From JANQRZ01 sp965215165 (GTDB taxonomy: Bacteria; Bacteroidota; Rhodothermia; Rhodothermales; JANQRZ01): DNA of 64,000 nt. The translations under genes were made by a program, and so were the position numbers. This document shows positions 32,972 to 41,189 of the stretch, piece after piece (position 1 is the stretch's first letter; the number at the start of each line of letters is the position of its first letter). The stretch lies in contig CBDCCX010000006.1 in assembly GCA_965215165.1 (NCBI GenBank), positions 868,001 to 932,000 of the forward strand, written 5' to 3'. The notes beneath the pieces are model-generated. The model had not been told where the DNA came from, searched no databases, and saw only the letters and a program-made list of their open reading frames with translations.

Positions 32972-34792
32972 CTAGGGGGCCGTCGTCGTGGTCGGAGCCG
33001 AGACCGCGCGCGAGGCCAGGACGTTGTCGACCGTGCCGGCGAGCTCGCGGAAGGCCGCCGTGCCCCACGTCCGGCGGTGGATCATGATGATCTTGGCCTG
33101 CGCCACGCGGTAGGGCGTCGGATTCTCCTTGGCGAGCTGCTGCATCTTGGTGTAGAGCGCGTCGAGGCGGCGCTTGTTGGCGGTGTTAAACCCGAAGCGG
33201 CCGGCGTCCTGCACGAGCCGGTCGTAGGCGCGGTCGTACTGCGTCTGCTCGCCGGTCCTCGCGGGGTCGGCAAAGGTGTCCTCGTCGAACCGCACCAAGA
33301 GCGCCGGGTCGAGCAGGTCGGTGCCGATCTGCGCCAGGACCTCGGAGGCCCCGTAGGGCAGGAAGAAGCGGACGCGCTTGCCCCCGACCGCCCGGGTGAG
33401 GGTGACGTTCCCCGAGGCGGGGACGCTGACGGCCTCGTCACTCCCCGAGACCGGCAGCTTCATGTGCGCGTTGAGGGCGCGGAAGCGGCTGTAGCGGTTT
33501 GCGTAGTCGTTGTCCGGCCCCCAATCGAGGCGGGCGTCGTGCGGCTGGAGCGCGTTCAAGAGGGCGTCGAGCGTGATCGAGGCTCCGGGCTTGAGCGTCA
33601 CCTGCTCGGTCCTGAGCGTCCCGTCCGGGTCGATCTCCTCGTTCTCGACGGCCCGCAGCGAGCCGTACGCCTGGAGCACGTAGGCCCGCGAGTGCGGCCC
33701 AAAGGACGACTGCTTGCGGACGCGGGCGAACCCGTCGGTCACCCCCCACATGTAGGCGTCGGTGACGGTCTTGCCCGGCAGGGTGTCGTCGCCCGCGTTC
33801 GCGCGGAGGTAGGTCTGGTAGAGGTGGAAGATGTTGCCCGGCCCCGTGTGGTAGGCCGAGACCCCCGGAATCTCGTGCCCGACGGCATTCGCGTAGCCGC
33901 GCACGAGCAGGAACGACCCCTGGAGCGAGAGCAGCGGGTTCAGCTCCTCGCGCACCTGCACTGTGCCCGCCTGGGCCGGGAGCGCGTAGGTGTTCACGTC
34001 GAACAGGTCGAGGATGTCCGGCATCATCTGGTACCGGCCCTTCGCGTCGGCCGGCGAGACCAGCCAGTCCTGGTTGAAGGTCTCGACCGTCCCGATCTCG
34101 GTGGTGAGCAGGCTCAGGCCGAGCTGCCGCGCGTAGCGGACCTCGTACTCGATGGTCGGCAACTCGCGCTCTCTCGCCTCCTGGACCTGGTTGGCGCGGC
34201 CCCAGCGGATCGCGACGTTCGCGCGCGGGACGCCGCGCGCCGCCCACTTGCGCACGAGCTGGTTCGTCGCCCCCCGGCGCGCCTGGTCGATGTGGTCCCA
34301 GTTGGCCTGGCCCGTCTCCTCGTACTGGTCGCGCTGGGCGCGGAGGGTGAAGACCTCTAGCGTCTTGGCCGTCCGGTTGTCGAGCACCCGGATCGAGAAG
34401 TTGTCGTCGACGCCCTGTCGCTTCTCGTAGATGTCGAGCTGGGCGCGGAAGTCGTCGAGCGTCACGTCGCCCGAGCTGGAATCGGCAGACTGGATGAAGG
34501 CGTTCGAGAGGTACGAGGCGTAGGTCCGGTCCGGGTGGAGGTCGAGCGAGGCGAACGTGAACGGCCCGCGCGGCGCGGCCGGCTCCTCGGCCACTGCCTC
34601 CTCTTCCCCAGCAGGCTCCTCCGGCGGCACGCCCTGCGCGACGAGGTCGGCCCGCGTGATGATGAGGGCGAACACGCCGAAGGCGACGAGGAACAGCAGC
34701 GCGAGCCACTCGATCCGCCGCGCGCTCGGGTCGGTGAGGTAGTCGGCGAGCGAGCGCTTGGTGGGGGTCGGCTCAGAGGGCAGGTCGGACAT
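32972..34792 (-). CDS. Membrane-anchored protein with divergent lytic-transglycosylase-like domain
   Basis: 606 residues; one membrane helix at about 29-47 with a cytoplasmic N-terminus, then an acidic linker and a large periplasmic part. Residues 220-330 resemble a very divergent SLT fold: ARQLGLSLLTTEIGTVETFN (Glu232/Glu237 as possible catalytic acids), SPADAKGRYQMMPDILDLFDV in the place of the usual SPAGARGLMQLMP motif, and GVSAYHTGPGNIFHLYQTYLR in the place of AYNAGPGNV. The remaining C-terminal 270 residues include two beta-rich stretches (TEQVTLKPGASITLDALL, SGNVTLTRAVGGKRVRFF) that might be LysM-like or carbohydrate-binding. If correct it acts on peptidoglycan. Otherwise unassigned. 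Upstream end is close to the amidotransferase gene on the same strand. Confidence 0.6.
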   Translation of the reverse strand: MSDLPSEPTPTKRSLADYLTDPSARRIEWLALLFLVAFGVFALIITRADLVAQGVPPEEPAGEEEAVAEEPAAPRGPFTFASLDLHPDRTYASYLSNAFIQSADSSSGDVTLDDFRAQLDIYEKRQGVDDNFSIRVLDNRTAKTLEVFTLRAQRDQYEETGQANWDHIDQARRGATNQLVRKWAARGVPRANVAIRWGRANQVQEARERELPTIEYEVRYARQLGLSLLTTEIGTVETFNQDWLVSPADAKGRYQMMPDILDLFDVNTYALPAQAGTVQVREELNPLLSLQGSFLLVRGYANAVGHEIPGVSAYHTGPGNIFHLYQTYLRANAGDDTLPGKTVTDAYMWGVTDGFARVRKQSSFGPHSRAYVLQAYGSLRAVENEEIDPDGTLRTEQVTLKPGASITLDALLNALQPHDARLDWGPDNDYANRYSRFRALNAHMKLPVSGSDEAVSVPASGNVTLTRAVGGKRVRFFLPYGASEVLAQIGTDLLDPALLVRFDEDTFADPARTGEQTQYDRAYDRLVQDAGRFGFNTANKRRLDALYTKMQQLAKENPTPYRVAQAKIIMIHRRTWGTAAFRELAGTVDNVLASRAVSAPTTTTAP

Positions 34793-34866
34793 CGGGACGC
34801 GGTAGGAAAGTAGGGGAAAGGGGAACGGGGCAGCTCGGGCGAATCGGGTGTAAGGCTAAGCAAAAA

Positions 34867-35559
34867 CTACACCGGCGCGGTGCGGCGCGTCGCCTTCTCG
34901 ACGAGGGCGCGGAAGAGCGGCTCCATCGCTGACCCCATCCGCTCCGGGTGCCACTGCACCCCGAGGAACAGCCCGTCTTCGCTCTCGACGGCCTCGACCA
35001 CGCCGTCGGGCGCGCGCGCCGCCACGCGCAGCCCGCGCCCGGCCTCGGCCACGGCCTGAATGTGCCGCGTGTTGACCGAGAACCGTTCGGCCCCGAGGAG
35101 CCGGGCGAGGTGGGTACCGGGTTCGGGCTGTACGTCGTGCTCGGTCCCGCCGCGCTTCTGACTGTGGACGGCCGCTGCGGGGTGCTGCGCCTGCACGTCC
35201 GCCCAGAGCGTGCCGCCCGCGAGGGCGTTGCCGAGTTGCATACCGTAGCAGATGCCGAGCACGGGTCGCTGAGCGTGAAGGAAGGAAGAAAGGAGCCGCA
35301 TGTCAGACTCCAGACGGGCGGCGGCTGTTTCCGCGATATCGTCCGGCAGCGCCCCGATCAGCCCGTCGGTGACGGCCGGCCCGCCGGTGACCACCAGGCC
35401 GTCGAGCAGCGCAGCGAACGCCTCGGCCGCCGCGTCGGTCTCGAGCATCGGGACGATGAGGGGTAGCCCCCCGGCCCGCTCGACCGCGAGCACGTAGCGC
35501 CGGTCGAGCCGCTGCTCGCCGTCGTTGAGCGATGTCGTGATGCCGATGCGCGGAGGCAT
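34867..35559 (-). CDS. Class I glutamine amidotransferase-like peptidase (PuuD-like)
   Basis: 230-residue protein of the peptidase C26/gamma-glutamyl-GABA hydrolase group. The nucleophile elbow is RPVLGICYGMQLGNAL, and the His-Glu pair is in FLGVQWHPERMG. The N-terminal PRIGITTSLNDGEQRLDRRYV and LVVTGGPAVTD fit PuuD-like hydrolases, which cleave gamma-glutamyl amides, but no putrescine pathway genes are near. Start at the ATG before PPRIGITTSL matches the first beta strand. Same strand as its neighbours. Confidence 0.88.
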   Translation of the reverse strand: MPPRIGITTSLNDGEQRLDRRYVLAVERAGGLPLIVPMLETDAAAEAFAALLDGLVVTGGPAVTDGLIGALPDDIAETAAARLESDMRLLSSFLHAQRPVLGICYGMQLGNALAGGTLWADVQAQHPAAAVHSQKRGGTEHDVQPEPGTHLARLLGAERFSVNTRHIQAVAEAGRGLRVAARAPDGVVEAVESEDGLFLGVQWHPERMGSAMEPLFRALVEKATRRTAPV

Positions 35560-35630
35560 GGGGGATTGGGGGGTTGGAATACACCGGGAAATTAACCCCG
35601 CCGTCGCGTCTCGCTGGTCATCTTCTGCCC

Positions 35631-35954
35631 TCAGTACACGTCGAGGAGGCGGAGTGGGGTCGGGTCGCGCCGGGTGCCGAGCGGGAGGCTGACGACGGTC
35701 TCGCCGTCGAGGCGGACATCGCTCTGCGCCTCGGGGAGGGTGCCGTCGTCGAGGAGGCCGTGGAGGGCGTGCTTGATGGTGCGGTTGCGGGCGCGCGGGT
35801 CCGAGGTGGAGGTGCCGTGGACGAGGCGGAGCGTGGGGCGGCCGCGCTGGGCGGCGAGCGAAGCGGTGCGGTGAACGAGGTCGAGCGCGTCGTCCACGCT
35901 CGCGCCGTGGAGGTCGAGGGTGACGGTCGTGCCGTCGTCGGTGAGGCGAGGCAT
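35631..35954 (-). CDS. Small MutS-related (Smr) domain protein
   Basis: 107-residue stand-alone Smr domain: TVTLDLHGASVDDALDLV at the start carries the LDLHG motif, and LRLVHGTSTSDPRARNRTIKHALHG the second conserved loop, with HGTS instead of the usual HGxG. Smr domains are nucleases acting on branched DNA or on mRNA in colliding ribosomes. Codes for nothing else. A low-information gap of about 120 bases separates it from the divergent YihY gene. Confidence 0.85.
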   Translation of the reverse strand: MPRLTDDGTTVTLDLHGASVDDALDLVHRTASLAAQRGRPTLRLVHGTSTSDPRARNRTIKHALHGLLDDGTLPEAQSDVRLDGETVVSLPLGTRRDPTPLRLLDVY

Positions 35955-36078
35955 GGCGGTGGGGAGGCGAGGGGCAGGGGCGCGTGGGGGAAAGGTAGGC
36001 CGCCCCGAGGCCTAAAAACTCTGTGCCTTCGGAAAGCGATTCGCCTTATCCTCCCTCTCCACCCCTCACCCGTTCGCT

Positions 36079-37134
36079 ATGATTTCCCCCTCCGAAGCCT
36101 TCGACCTCGCCAAACGGACCGGCCAAGAGGTCGTCGAGGACAACTGCCTCAGCATGAGCGCAGCGATCGCGTACTACGCGCTGCTCTCGCTCCCGCCGCT
36201 GCTCGCCATTCTGGTCGGGATAGCAGGCGTGGTGTTCGGCGTCGAGACGGTGCAGGAGCAGCTCACCGGACAGGTCGGTGGCCTCGTCGGGCCGGAGGGC
36301 GCGGCCCAGATCCGGGCGATGATCGACAACGCGGGAGACCTCGGCGGCGGCTCGCTGATGGGCAAGCTGCTCGGCCTGCTGGCGCTCCTCTTCGGCGCGA
36401 CCGGCGCGTTCGTGCAGCTCCAGCAGTCGCTCAACCGGGCGTGGGAGGTGGAGCCGGACCCGGCGTCGGGCGGGCTGAAGAACTTCGTCACCAAGCGCAT
36501 TCTCTCGTTCGGGATGGTGATGACGATTGCGTTCCTGCTGATCGTCTCGCTCGCGGCGAGCGCGGCGCTGACGGCGCTCTTCGGGGTGATCGAGGGCGCG
36601 ATCGGGCCGGCCGGGGCGGCCTTCGCCCGCATCGGCGAGCTGGCCGTGAGCCTCGGCCTGTTCACCGTGCTCTTCGCCGCGATCTTCCGCGCGCTCCCCG
36701 ACGCCCAGGTGGAGTGGCGCGACGTGTGGGCGGGCGCGGCCGTGACGGCCGTGCTCTTCGTGATCGGCAAGTTCTTGATCGGGTTCTACCTCGGGCAGTC
36801 GAACCCCGGCGAGGCGTTCGGCGCGGCCGGCTCGGTGGTGGTGCTGCTCGTGTGGATCTACTACACGGCGCTGATCCTGCTGGTCGGGGCGGAGTTCACG
36901 CAGCTCTGGGCGGTCCACACCGGCTCGCGCATTCAGCCGGCGGAGGACGCGGTCCGGGTCGTCGAGAGCCAGAAGAAAGTGGTTCGCCAGAACACGTCGC
37001 CGGAGACCAAGTCGGACGACGAGGACGCGGGCGAAAGCGAAGGTGCGAAGGCGACGCATCCCTACGGCGAGCGCCGCGATCCGCAGCCGCGCGAGGGCTG
37101 GAACGAAGAGCCGGAGCGGGACAGGGAGGCCTAG
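36079..37134 (+). CDS. YihY/BrkB family inner-membrane protein
   Basis: 351-residue integral membrane protein of the YihY/virulence factor BrkB family, with about six membrane helices. Family features are NCLSMSAAIAYYALLSLPPLLA at the N-terminus, FGATGAFVQLQQSLNRAWEV, ALPDAQVEWRDVWAGAAVTAV and LIGFYLGQSNPGEAFGAAGSV followed by LVWIYYTALILLVGAEFTQ. The last 70 residues are hydrophilic and charged. The family was once misannotated as ribonuclease BN; its function is not settled. Single gene on this strand between Smr and rhodanese genes. Confidence 0.92.
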   Translation: MISPSEAFDLAKRTGQEVVEDNCLSMSAAIAYYALLSLPPLLAILVGIAGVVFGVETVQEQLTGQVGGLVGPEGAAQIRAMIDNAGDLGGGSLMGKLLGLLALLFGATGAFVQLQQSLNRAWEVEPDPASGGLKNFVTKRILSFGMVMTIAFLLIVSLAASAALTALFGVIEGAIGPAGAAFARIGELAVSLGLFTVLFAAIFRALPDAQVEWRDVWAGAAVTAVLFVIGKFLIGFYLGQSNPGEAFGAAGSVVVLLVWIYYTALILLVGAEFTQLWAVHTGSRIQPAEDAVRVVESQKKVVRQNTSPETKSDDEDAGESEGAKATHPYGERRDPQPREGWNEEPERDREA

Positions 37135-37236
37135 GCTGTGTCCAGTGATTCAGAACGAAGGCGAGCCTGAGCACGCGGCGACCTCAGCAAGGCGTGCGAG
37201 CCGGGATGGATTCGCCGGACGTAGCCTGGCTCTCCG

Positions 37237-37620
37237 TCACGCGCCTTCCATCGGGTGCCCTGCTGCTCTCCAGCCTCGCACGCCGCCGTCCATCGACGCC
37301 ACGTTCGTGTAGCCCATCCGCCCCAGATTTTCCGCAGCGAGCGCCGAGCGGTAGCCGCCGCCGCAGTAGAGCACCACGTCGGCGTCGAGGTCCGGGACGG
37401 CGTCCTCGATGTCGCGCTCGATCACGCCTTTGCCGAGGTGGAGGGCACCGGGGAGGTGGCCCCGCTCCCACTCGCTCGCCTCGCGCACGTCGATCAGCAC
37501 GAAGGCCTCGCCTCGGGCGAGCCGGTCGGCGACGGTCGGCACGTCGGTCTCGGTGATGCGGGCGCGGGTCTCGTCCACCAAGCGGACGAACCGGGGGCTG
37601 TGTTCGGGGGCTGCGGCCAT
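37237..37620 (-). CDS. Rhodanese-like domain protein
   Basis: 127-residue single-domain rhodanese. The active-site loop VVLYCGGGYRSALAAENL carries the catalytic Cys; FVLIDVREASEWERGHLPGALH and VASMDGGVRGWRAAGHP are the flanking conserved segments. It is probably a sulfurtransferase or sulfur carrier in the cytoplasm (no signal peptide). It ends in a region convergent with YihY and lies 69 bases after mltF on the same strand. Confidence 0.93.
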   Translation of the reverse strand: MAAAPEHSPRFVRLVDETRARITETDVPTVADRLARGEAFVLIDVREASEWERGHLPGALHLGKGVIERDIEDAVPDLDADVVLYCGGGYRSALAAENLGRMGYTNVASMDGGVRGWRAAGHPMEGA

Positions 37621-37689
37621 GAGGGGACGGTCGTTTCGCCTTAGGAAGGTGCGGCGGGTCTCTGAGCGGATGCTCTCTAGAACGTAAGC

Positions 37690-39279
37690 CTAGAGCCCGC
37701 CGCTGACGTTCCCGAGTGCCTTGACCTCGGGCACGGTCGGCGGGGCGGTCTCGGCGAGGGCGGCGGTGCCGTCGTCGGTGACGAACTGCCGGTAGTGGTC
37801 GAAGCGGTCGAGGATGAGCGAGACGTAGGTCACCGGCTCGAGCCCGCGCGCGAAGCCGTACTTTACCACCGGGTCGGTGTAGACCGAGGCTTTCGACTTC
37901 TGGAGGAGCCAGAACGCCACGTCCTCCCAGTTCGTGTCGTCGCCGCCGTTCTTGGTTGCCAGGCGGCGGGCGTCCTCGACGTGCCCGTGGCCGGTGTTGT
38001 ACGAGGCCAGGATGAAGCGCAGCCGCTCGGTCTGGTCCGGGATCTTGTCGTCCCAGTAGGTCTCGAGCCACCGGATGAAGCGCACCGCCCCGGCGACGTT
38101 GTCCTCCGGGTCGAACAGGTCGGTGACGCCGAACTGCCGGGCGGTCGGCGGCATGAGCTGGAGCAGGCCCGAGGCCCCGGCCCAGGACTGCGCGCGCGGG
38201 TCGAAGCGCGACTCCTGGTAGGTCTGCGAGGCCAACAGCCGCCAGTCCCAGCCGAGTTCGGCGGCGTTCTTTTTCAGGAGCGCGTCGTAGTCCGAGAGCG
38301 TGCCGGTCTCGCCGGTGAGGTAGGCGCTCTGGATGCGCTCGCGGTAGCCCTTGCGGTCGACGAAGTACTTGCGGTAGAGGATGGTCGAGAGCCGCTCGTT
38401 CTCGCCGATCCACGCGCTGAGGGCAGACTGAAGCTTCGGCGCGTTGATGCGGACGGCCCACGCCACGTCGTGCGCTGCCCCCATCGCCGGCTTGACGGTG
38501 ATGTTGGTGTAGTAGTCGCTCCGCAGCTCGGCTATGTTCTCCTGCGAGACCGTGAAGTCGATGGTCCCGGCCGAGACCTGGCGGATCAGGTCCTCGGTGG
38601 AGACGTCGCCGCCGAGCTCGACCACGTAGATGTCGCCGGTGACCTCGTCGGCGAGTTCGACGAGCGTCTCCTCGTAGGGCGAGTTGCCCGGCAGGTGGAC
38701 GGCCTCGCCTGCGAGCTGCGCCGGGTCCGAGATCAGCCGCGCCTCCAGGTCGACGGCCTCCTGCTGGTCCCCGGCCTCGCCGATGGCGCGGACGATCCCC
38801 GTCGTCGTGTCCATCGCCTCAGCCCCGTCCACGATCACCGAGTCGACCGAGTCCGGCAGCTCCAGCTCCTCGCCGTTGCGCTGCACGAGGGTCGGCTCGG
38901 TCCGGTAGAGCGCCTCCGCGAAGCCGACCGCGAGCCGGTCGTGGTCCGTCGGGACCAAGCGCGAGGCGACGATGTCGCCGGCCCCCTCGTTGAGCAGGAT
39001 GAACAGACTGTCCGAGTCCGAGACGACGCGCATCTTGAGCACCAGGTCGTGCTCCTCGGCAAAGGCCTGGAGCATCTGGTACTCGTAGCCCATCGGCTCG
39101 CCGCGGTAGAGGAAGTACGAGGTCGAGTTGTAGGTCGCCAGCGCGACGAGCGTATCGCGCTCGGTGATCGCGTCGAGGTCTCGGTCGATGGGGTCGGGCA
39201 ACCCGTCGGAGGCGGACCGGATGCAGCCGGCCGCCAGCAGGGCCAGCACGAGGAGAAGCGAACGCAGCACGAAGGGCAT
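37690..39279 (-). CDS. mltF: Membrane-bound lytic transglycosylase MltF-like
   Basis: 529-residue lipoprotein (leader MPFVLRSLLLVLALLAAGC). An N-terminal periplasmic binding protein domain (ABC-transporter type 3, about residues 40-310) is followed by an SLT catalytic domain. The catalytic glutamate lies in SQTYQESRFDPRAQSW, then ASGLLQLMPPTARQFGV, NVAGAVRFIRWLETYWD and FILASYNTGHGHVEDARRL. This is the MltF arrangement, cleaving the glycan strand with formation of 1,6-anhydro products. Start at the lipoprotein leader is preferred to an ATG 21 codons earlier. Second transglycosylase-like gene in 6 kb. Confidence 0.92.
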   Translation of the reverse strand: MPFVLRSLLLVLALLAAGCIRSASDGLPDPIDRDLDAITERDTLVALATYNSTSYFLYRGEPMGYEYQMLQAFAEEHDLVLKMRVVSDSDSLFILLNEGAGDIVASRLVPTDHDRLAVGFAEALYRTEPTLVQRNGEELELPDSVDSVIVDGAEAMDTTTGIVRAIGEAGDQQEAVDLEARLISDPAQLAGEAVHLPGNSPYEETLVELADEVTGDIYVVELGGDVSTEDLIRQVSAGTIDFTVSQENIAELRSDYYTNITVKPAMGAAHDVAWAVRINAPKLQSALSAWIGENERLSTILYRKYFVDRKGYRERIQSAYLTGETGTLSDYDALLKKNAAELGWDWRLLASQTYQESRFDPRAQSWAGASGLLQLMPPTARQFGVTDLFDPEDNVAGAVRFIRWLETYWDDKIPDQTERLRFILASYNTGHGHVEDARRLATKNGGDDTNWEDVAFWLLQKSKASVYTDPVVKYGFARGLEPVTYVSLILDRFDHYRQFVTDDGTAALAETAPPTVPEVKALGNVSGGL

Positions 39280-39343
39280 GGGGAGCGAAGGGGCGAGTCG
39301 GAGAGGGAGCGAGCGGAGAGTGAACGGGGGGCCGACCAACATA

Positions 39344-39375
39344 GTGCCGGACCAGGGTTAGGTGCCGGACCAGGG
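39344..39375. repeat. Two copies of a 14-bp repeat between mltF and patatin genes
   Basis: GTGCCGGACCAGGG at 39344-39357 and again at 39362-39375, each followed by TTAG or CTAG (period 18). They sit upstream of mltF and just beyond the patatin stop. No gene is seen in this gap. Confidence 0.8.
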
Positions 39376-40257
39376 CTAGGACGGTCGCGCGGTCAGACGG
39401 GACAGGCCGAGCGCGGCGCGGAGCTTTGGGAGCGCCGCGCGCATGGCCCGCTCGCCGGCCGCGATCAGCTCGTCGGCCCGCGTGAACCCGATGAAGAGGT
39501 TGACGTCGGCCGGAAGCGCCGGCCGGACGACGATCTCGGGGGCCGAGCGCTCCAGGTTCCGCGCCGTCAGGGCGGCCACGGTTACGAACGAGGCCTGCCA
39601 CACGTCGCGGATGCCCGGCGGCACGAGCGGCAGCTCCATCCCCTCGACGCGCGGGGCCTCGCCGAGCCGGTTGCTCGGAAAGTGCGGCAGCACGTCGACC
39701 GCCAGCACGACCTCGGCCCCGAGCGAGCGGGCGAGGTCGGCCGGGACGTTGTTGAGGATGCCGCCATCGGCCAGCCGGTACCGCCCCATCTCGACGGGCG
39801 CGAAGACGCCGGGGATCGACATCGTGGCGCGCATGGCCGGGACCAGGAGGCCGCTCGTGAGCACGACCTCGCGCCCCGTCACCAGGTCGGCCGTCGAGAG
39901 CGCGAGCGGGCGGCGGAGGTCGGCGAAGGTGCGCCCGGCCCCCATCGTGTCGGTGAGGTAGGTCTCGAAGCGCTTGCCCGAGAGCAGCGCCTGGAGCGTC
40001 GGGATGCGGTCGGCGAAGCGGAGCATCCGGCTGTGGGTGGCGAGGCCGAGCACCTCCTGCTCGACCATCTCGGCGGGGAACCCGGCCGCGTAGGCGGCCC
40101 CGACCAAGCCGCCCATCGAGGTCCCGGCCACCACGTCGGCATGGAATCCTTCGCGGGCGAGCACCTTGAGCACGCCGACGTGCGCGAAGCCCCGCGCCCC
40201 ACCGCCGCCGAGGGCGAGGCCGAAGACGGGCCGGTCGTCAGGTCGGAGGCTGTCCAT
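39376..40257 (-). CDS. Patatin-like phospholipase
   Basis: 293-residue patatin-fold lipid acyl hydrolase of the RssA/YchK type. The oxyanion region is LALGGGGARGFAHVGVLKVL, the nucleophile elbow VVAGTSMGGLVGAAYAAG (Ser in GTSMG), and the catalytic aspartate in YRLADGGILNNVPADLAR. The C-terminal half has an additional helix-rich stretch typical of the bacterial group. No signal peptide with the ATG before DSLRPDDRPVFG; a longer frame upstream adds no conserved residues. The neighbours give no cue to a role in phage defence (no nucleotide cyclase), so a housekeeping lipase is assumed. Confidence 0.9.
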   Translation of the reverse strand: MDSLRPDDRPVFGLALGGGGARGFAHVGVLKVLAREGFHADVVAGTSMGGLVGAAYAAGFPAEMVEQEVLGLATHSRMLRFADRIPTLQALLSGKRFETYLTDTMGAGRTFADLRRPLALSTADLVTGREVVLTSGLLVPAMRATMSIPGVFAPVEMGRYRLADGGILNNVPADLARSLGAEVVLAVDVLPHFPSNRLGEAPRVEGMELPLVPPGIRDVWQASFVTVAALTARNLERSAPEIVVRPALPADVNLFIGFTRADELIAAGERAMRAALPKLRAALGLSRLTARPS

Positions 40258-40351
40258 CGGGTAGGGCGAGGGATAAAAACTGGAAGGACGTAGGGAGATC
40301 GGTGCGTGGTGGGCTTCGTCGACGGTCCCCTTTCTCACCGAGGGCCGTCTC

Positions 40352-41089
40352 TCAGGAGCGTATCAGGAACTGGAGCCCGTCGCCGGGTGGGTACTCCGAC
40401 GGGTCTTGCTCGCCGTGGAACAGCCGCGCTGCCGCGCCGCCCTCGAGGGTCAGCCGGTCGCCCTCGACGCGCAGCCACGTGCCCTCGGGCAGGCCGACGA
40501 CCGGCACCGCCGGGTTCGCCGTGCAGAACTCCTGGATCCGCTGCGCGCGCGTCTCGCCCTGGTGCCCCGGCGGGTGGGCGTCGGTGTAGTGCGGGTTGAT
40601 CTGGAACGGGACGAGGCCGAGCGCCTCGAAGCTCGGCGGCTCGACGATGGGCATGTCGTTCGTCGTGCAGATTGTCGGGCAGGCCAGGTTGGAGCCGGCG
40701 CTCCAGCCGACGTAGGGGACGCCGCTCTCCACGCGGGCGCGGAGGCGGGCCAAAAGGCCCCCCTCGGCGAGGGTCTTGAGCAGATGGAACGTGTTGCCCC
40801 CGCCGACGGCAATCGCCTCGGCCCGGTCGATGGCGCGGCCGGCGTCGTCGGCTTGGTGGACCGAGTCGAGCGTGAGGCCGACGGCCTCGAACCGCTCGCG
40901 GACGCGCTCGGCGTAGTCGTCGTAGGACAGGCTCACGCCCGCATAGGGGACGAAGAGCACGCGCCGCCGCTCGGTCCCCAGAAAGTCGCGGATCAGGTCG
41001 AGGGCGTGCTCGAGATACCCCTGCCCGGCGTTGCGCGAGTTGCTGAGCAGCAGGAGCCGGCGGGAGGGCGAGGCGGCGAGGTCGGACAT
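40352..41089 (-). CDS. pepE: Dipeptidase E (alpha-aspartyl dipeptidase)
   Basis: 245-residue peptidase S51, cleaving dipeptides with N-terminal aspartate in the cytoplasm. Start LLLLSNSRNAGQGYLEHAL, then VLFVPYAGVSLSYDDYAERV, AVGGGNTFHLLKTL, the nucleophile serine in VPYVGWSAGSNLAC, CTTNDMPIVEPPSFEALGLV and INPHYTDAHPPGHQGETR, which supplies the acidic and histidine members of the active site. Length is typical. Gap of 94 bases to the patatin gene on the same strand. Confidence 0.94.
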   Translation of the reverse strand: MSDLAASPSRRLLLLSNSRNAGQGYLEHALDLIRDFLGTERRRVLFVPYAGVSLSYDDYAERVRERFEAVGLTLDSVHQADDAGRAIDRAEAIAVGGGNTFHLLKTLAEGGLLARLRARVESGVPYVGWSAGSNLACPTICTTNDMPIVEPPSFEALGLVPFQINPHYTDAHPPGHQGETRAQRIQEFCTANPAVPVVGLPEGTWLRVEGDRLTLEGGAAARLFHGEQDPSEYPPGDGLQFLIRS

Positions 41090-41189
41090 GGGGGGAAGCG
41101 GGCAATCGGGAAAGGAGACATAGCGGAGAGAAGGTACCGAGAGTGCCGCCCTCCGTTTTGCCGTCCTAGGGTCTCACCGTCCCGCTGTC

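Noticed and set aside
39376..40257. Patatin gene as a CBASS effector (CapV)
   Set aside because: No nucleotidyltransferase or other defence gene adjoins; neighbours are peptidoglycan and peptide enzymes, and the protein matches RssA-type housekeeping lipases.
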